From Halocatena pleomorpha (GTDB taxonomy: Archaea; Halobacteriota; Halobacteria; Halobacteriales; Haloarculaceae): a stretch of 64,000 nt of DNA. Below, piece after piece: positions 61,427 to 64,000 of the stretch. The position numbers were made by a program, and so were the translations under genes. The stretch lies in the NCBI RefSeq assembly GCF_003862495.1, contig NZ_RRCH01000028.1:186001-250000 (forward strand). Direction: 5' to 3'. Numbering within the stretch: the stretch's first letter is position 1; each line of letters opens with the position of its first letter. The notes under the pieces were generated by a model. The model did no database searches. It saw nothing but the letters and a program-made list of their open reading frames with translations, and was not told the DNA's origin.

Positions 61427-62922
61427 TGTGGTACCTCGTGTTGTGGTTCTGTAGTGCACGTTCCTGTCGGACACCGACCGTCAGCGTGGGCGACAAACTC
61501 ATCTTCGAAGTGATCAAGCCCCGTCGCTACGGGTCGCGTGGCGTCACGGCCGAACGCGCACATGCTCGACGACTGCATAACACGGAGTAATTCCTCAATA
61601 TCGTCCGGTCGGAATGAGCCGTCGTACACTTCACGCAGTAGCTTCGTCAGTTGCACTGTCCCCTCACGACAGGGAACGCAGCGCCCACAGTTTTCGTCCC
61701 GTGCGAACCGTGATTGTTCACCAACGTGGGCGACGAGACACCGATCTTCGTTGAGTATGGAGATGATGCCCTCTGTCCCTAAGTCGGCAGCATCAAGCGC
61801 GTTGGGTGTCGGGGCGATATCCAGATCCGGTGTCAAACCACCGAACTGACCACCGACGCACGCACCCTTGAACACACCATCAACGGTGACGGCCGTACGT
61901 GCAGTCGCAAGTGACCCGTCCTCGGGAATCTCGATGGTCGCTTCGTGCTGGACATCACCACGAACCGTTACGATGCGCGTGGGGGAAGCACCGGATGCTG
62001 CGTGAACGATCTGTGCGAGCGTCCGTGGCGTGTGAATGAGCGTCGGTCGACTGTACACTCCTTCGATATCCGGAGTCGGAGGTCGTAGGCGTGCTTCCAA
62101 CCGCTGACTCCCCTCAATGGCTTCGAGTGCCATTGTCGGTTCGGCAGCGCGATACTCATCAGGCCCTGTCACGACATGTACCATCGTGTCTGTCGTCGGC
62201 AGGTTCTCGACTGTTGCAGTAACGCATTCGAGAGCCTGTTCATCAGCCTCCGAGAGATAAACGATGATGTCGCTTGCGTCGACGGCTTGCGCCGCTGCGA
62301 GTGCTCCTTCGAGTGGAAGGAACGGCACTGATTCTAATAAGAGTCTGTCTCCGGGAGAGCCATGAGCGTTGACGACGACCGCCGGATCGCCGTCTGCGTC
62401 GATACTACGGTTCCATGAGGTACCGACAGGAGTATTGGTCATAGCGTCACCCCAGCCGCGCCCAGTGACACTGTGTGCTGCACTCATTACAGTGTCAGTA
62501 TCTGAATCAACCGTCTCGAACCCTCCGGATATTCGGTAATCTTCGGGATGTGTCGGTCGAAGCCAGCCACACCGGCGCAATACGGTTCGCGCACCGGTCT
62601 GAAGCGGCCAGAGATCAGGGACCGGAAGGTACGGACGCTCAGGAGGATGTTCAACAATAGCGTCAGCGTCCTCAATACGGAGATTGCCATTGTCAAGGGT
62701 GGTAGCTATCTCGGCTGCCTCCTCCGGAGAACACGACGTGTAGAACGCTGTCTGTCCGTTCTTTGTTAGGAGCACGAGCGGTTCGAGAACGGGATAGCCA
62801 GTCGTCCCCACTTTCACGACTGGAATCGACGTTGCTGATGCAACTGCTTTCAATACTTCTTGTTCTGGAGTACTCTCCGCTATCCGTAGAACAACCGATT
62901 CCGAAAGAATGTGTTCAGCCAT
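61423..62922 (-). CDS. NuoF-like subunit with altered flavin/NADH site
   Basis: A 499-residue protein, first gene of the formate operon. The C-terminal part is clearly NuoF-like: an SLBB region (VFKGACVGGQFGGLTPDLDI), then LGTEGIISILNEDRCLVAHV and the [4Fe-4S] ligands CGRCVPCREGT with the last Cys in MQSSSMCAFG. In the middle, where NuoF has GRGGAGFPTG and NADExEPG for FMN and NADH, this protein has VTGRGWGDAMTNTPVG and VVNAHGSPGDRLLLESV. The key glycine and acidic residues are lost. It may therefore not react with NAD. A TATA-like GTATATTTTA about 28 nt upstream suggests a leaderless start. Confidence 0.82.
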   Translation of the reverse strand: MAEHILSESVVLRIAESTPEQEVLKAVASATSIPVVKVGTTGYPVLEPLVLLTKNGQTAFYTSCSPEEAAEIATTLDNGNLRIEDADAIVEHPPERPYLPVPDLWPLQTGARTVLRRCGWLRPTHPEDYRISGGFETVDSDTDTVMSAAHSVTGRGWGDAMTNTPVGTSWNRSIDADGDPAVVVNAHGSPGDRLLLESVPFLPLEGALAAAQAVDASDIIVYLSEADEQALECVTATVENLPTTDTMVHVVTGPDEYRAAEPTMALEAIEGSQRLEARLRPPTPDIEGVYSRPTLIHTPRTLAQIVHAASGASPTRIVTVRGDVQHEATIEIPEDGSLATARTAVTVDGVFKGACVGGQFGGLTPDLDIAPTPNALDAADLGTEGIISILNEDRCLVAHVGEQSRFARDENCGRCVPCREGTVQLTKLLREVYDGSFRPDDIEELLRVMQSSSMCAFGRDATRPVATGLDHFEDEFVAHADGRCPTGTCTTEPQHEVPQ

Positions 62923-63561
62923 TCTCGATACCTCGCATAGTAAAATATACCGTTGTAGGACAGATAATACTTTCCAAATGGAAATAATGAAGTGTAAAAG
63001 ATTATAGTATAATATTCACATGTTAGATAATACTAATATGAATAATTTAGTGTTCCTATTTGTCGTTAGATTCCGTTCAGGGGCGAGCTACTGCCACCCT
63101 GAAGGGGGATGTACTCTGAAATTCATTACGCGCGTACAATTGTAACACTCTCGAAGCGACTGGCGTATCGACTCGACAGTTGACCTCAATATTCAAGCGT
63201 TCGTGCTTGAATGTTGCTTGAATCTCGACTCCAATGGTGCAATGAGAGATAGCGAAGTGAGGGAAGAATCAGTGGCCGCGCTGGACAGCAACCGGATTAG
63301 AGATACTGTTTCAGGGACATCTAGTGAGTGACACCACCAGACCCTTACCAGTTGTTCAAGCACCATCCGCTTCAATATTCAACCAAAACAACGATGGGCT
63401 GTGCCTTCTCAGTACAAGTAACTAGAGGTGAACTTTGTGATACGGATGAATACTTTGATAATGAATGATCTAGCTATTACCGTTGACGGACAACTTTCTC
63501 AAAGGACGATCGAACCTTACAGACAGACAGCGTGCCACAGCGGCACTAGGAGAGACAGACA
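62923..63561. other. Divergent regulatory region between formate operon and OFA transporter
   Basis: A 640-bp spacer without a supported gene. It contains the repeats at 63192-63224 and a related CGCTTCAATATTCAACC at 63370-63386. The minus-strand ORF near 63193-63375 has poor composition. Control sites for formate uptake and oxidation probably lie here. Confidence 0.5.
63192..63224. repeat. TTGAAT hairpin and repeats
   Basis: ATTCAAGC (63192-63199) and GCTTGAAT (63206-63213) form a perfect 8-bp stem with a 6-nt loop; a third GCTTGAAT follows at 63217-63224. The position between two divergent transcripts suggests a regulator-binding site more than a terminator. Confidence 0.5.
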
Positions 63562-64000
63562 ATGACGGCAACCGAGCTGTCGACCGCACGTGAGGAGGCC
63601 CTCGATTCCGCGCAAGGGTGGCTGATCGTCGGACTCGGCATCTGTATCCTCACAACGATCTGGGGGGCTGTCTTCACCTTCACCGTCTACGCCGACCGCC
63701 TCGCCGCGACCTTCGGTCTCTCTGCATTGCAGGCCTCGTCGATCTTTTCAATCACGACTGCATTCTTCCTCATGGTTGGTGGGCTTTTTGGCGTGTTCGC
63801 CGCCCGGTTCCCCCTTCGTCCTGTTCTCGCAACGGCTGGCGTCGGTCTCGCTGTTGCCACCGCCCTCCTTCAGATCGTCAACTCGTACGTCGGCGTCATT
63901 GTCGCGTTCGCACTCCTTGGTACGGCGGGGGGTACGGCGTTCACGATCGTTATTTCGCTCGTGCCACAGTGGTTCGACGCCTATCAAGGGCTTGCGACGA
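63562..64000 (+). CDS. OFA-family (oxalate/formate) MFS transporter, partial
   Basis: The N-terminal 146 residues of a major facilitator protein; the gene runs off the window. It has five hydrophobic segments so far. The opening AQGWLIVGLGICILTTIWGA followed by VYADRLAATFGLSALQASSI is typical of the oxalate/formate antiporter family. Next to a divergent formate dehydrogenase operon, it probably imports formate or oxalate. Confidence 0.82.
   Translation, partial: MTATELSTAREEALDSAQGWLIVGLGICILTTIWGAVFTFTVYADRLAATFGLSALQASSIFSITTAFFLMVGGLFGVFAARFPLRPVLATAGVGLAVATALLQIVNSYVGVIVAFALLGTAGGTAFTIVISLVPQWFDAYQGLAT

Noticed and set aside
1-64000. CRISPR arrays and tRNA or rRNA genes.
   Set aside because: I saw no regularly spaced repeats with unique spacers, and no cloverleaf or rRNA-like sequence. 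The repeats present are origin-type or dyad elements.

Overview
The window looks like a megaplasmid or secondary replicon of an extremely halophilic archaeon (class Halobacteria). The evidence is: strongly acidic proteins, twin-arginine (RR) signal peptides with lipoboxes, haloarchaeal gas-vesicle genes, two Orc1/Cdc6 initiators, archaeal TATA boxes about 25-30 nt upstream of start codons (leaderless transcripts), and AT-rich intergenic DNA between GC-rich genes. All product names rest on reading motifs by eye; no database search was run.

Layout. 0.4-5 kb holds a Tat-exported SH3 protein, a broken PQQ-propeller lipoprotein, an IclR regulator, a type I dehydroquinate dehydratase and an ACT protein. 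6-13.5 kb is a carboxylate uptake and catabolism island: a tripartite tricarboxylate transporter (tctA/tctB, with tctC 2.4 kb away on the other strand), an MBL hydrolase, a Zn alcohol dehydrogenase, an RraA/aldolase-like protein and an NAD epimerase/dehydratase. 14.2-16.4 kb is a candidate replication origin: Orc1/Cdc6 flanked by repeats with core ACTGGCAATAGTGGAG. 17-21.8 kb is a sulfur module (DsrE2, DsrE, TusA, rhodanese/MBL fusion, split YeeE/YedE, TauE). 21.9-27.8 kb is nitrate assimilation (nasA, narK, nirA); nasA and narK are each preceded by a previously uncalled tiny overlapping ORF. An acetamidase/formamidase follows.

30.9-37.9 kb is a gas-vesicle cluster with two divergent arms: gvpA plus two gvpO paralogues and an associated protein to the left, gvpFGHJKLM to the right. 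It has the minimal set known to be needed for vesicles plus gvpH; gvpN, C, D, E and I are not seen. 38.3-41.8 kb holds a broken CDF transporter, a Gfo6-type sugar dehydrogenase, a membrane hydrolase and an aldo/keto reductase. 41.8-43.75 kb is a second candidate origin with a different Orc1/Cdc6 and unrelated C-rich repeats (TTACACTCTGAT followed by CCCCTCCC).

44-52 kb is an extracytoplasmic thiol and persulfide region: a second rhodanese/MBL fusion, two DsbA-like secreted proteins each beside a small membrane protein carrying an intramembrane CxxC and a C-terminal Cys, then a split SCO protein, TlpA and CcdA. 52-55.5 kb holds stress-type proteins (two FMN-binding split barrels, UspA, DUF2267, a membrane protein). 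55.5-62.9 kb is one tightly overlapping leftward operon for a formate dehydrogenase: NuoF-like, NuoG-like, FdhA, DUF1641, and a second molybdopterin oxidoreductase. A divergent OFA-family transporter runs off the right edge.

Most notable: two origin-like regions with different repeat families; the duplicated DsbA plus CxxC membrane pair; a short N-terminal motif shared by a GvpO and its neighbour; leader ORFs on the nitrate genes; a NuoF homologue without its flavin/NADH motifs; and a 22-nt dyad found at three intergenic sites.
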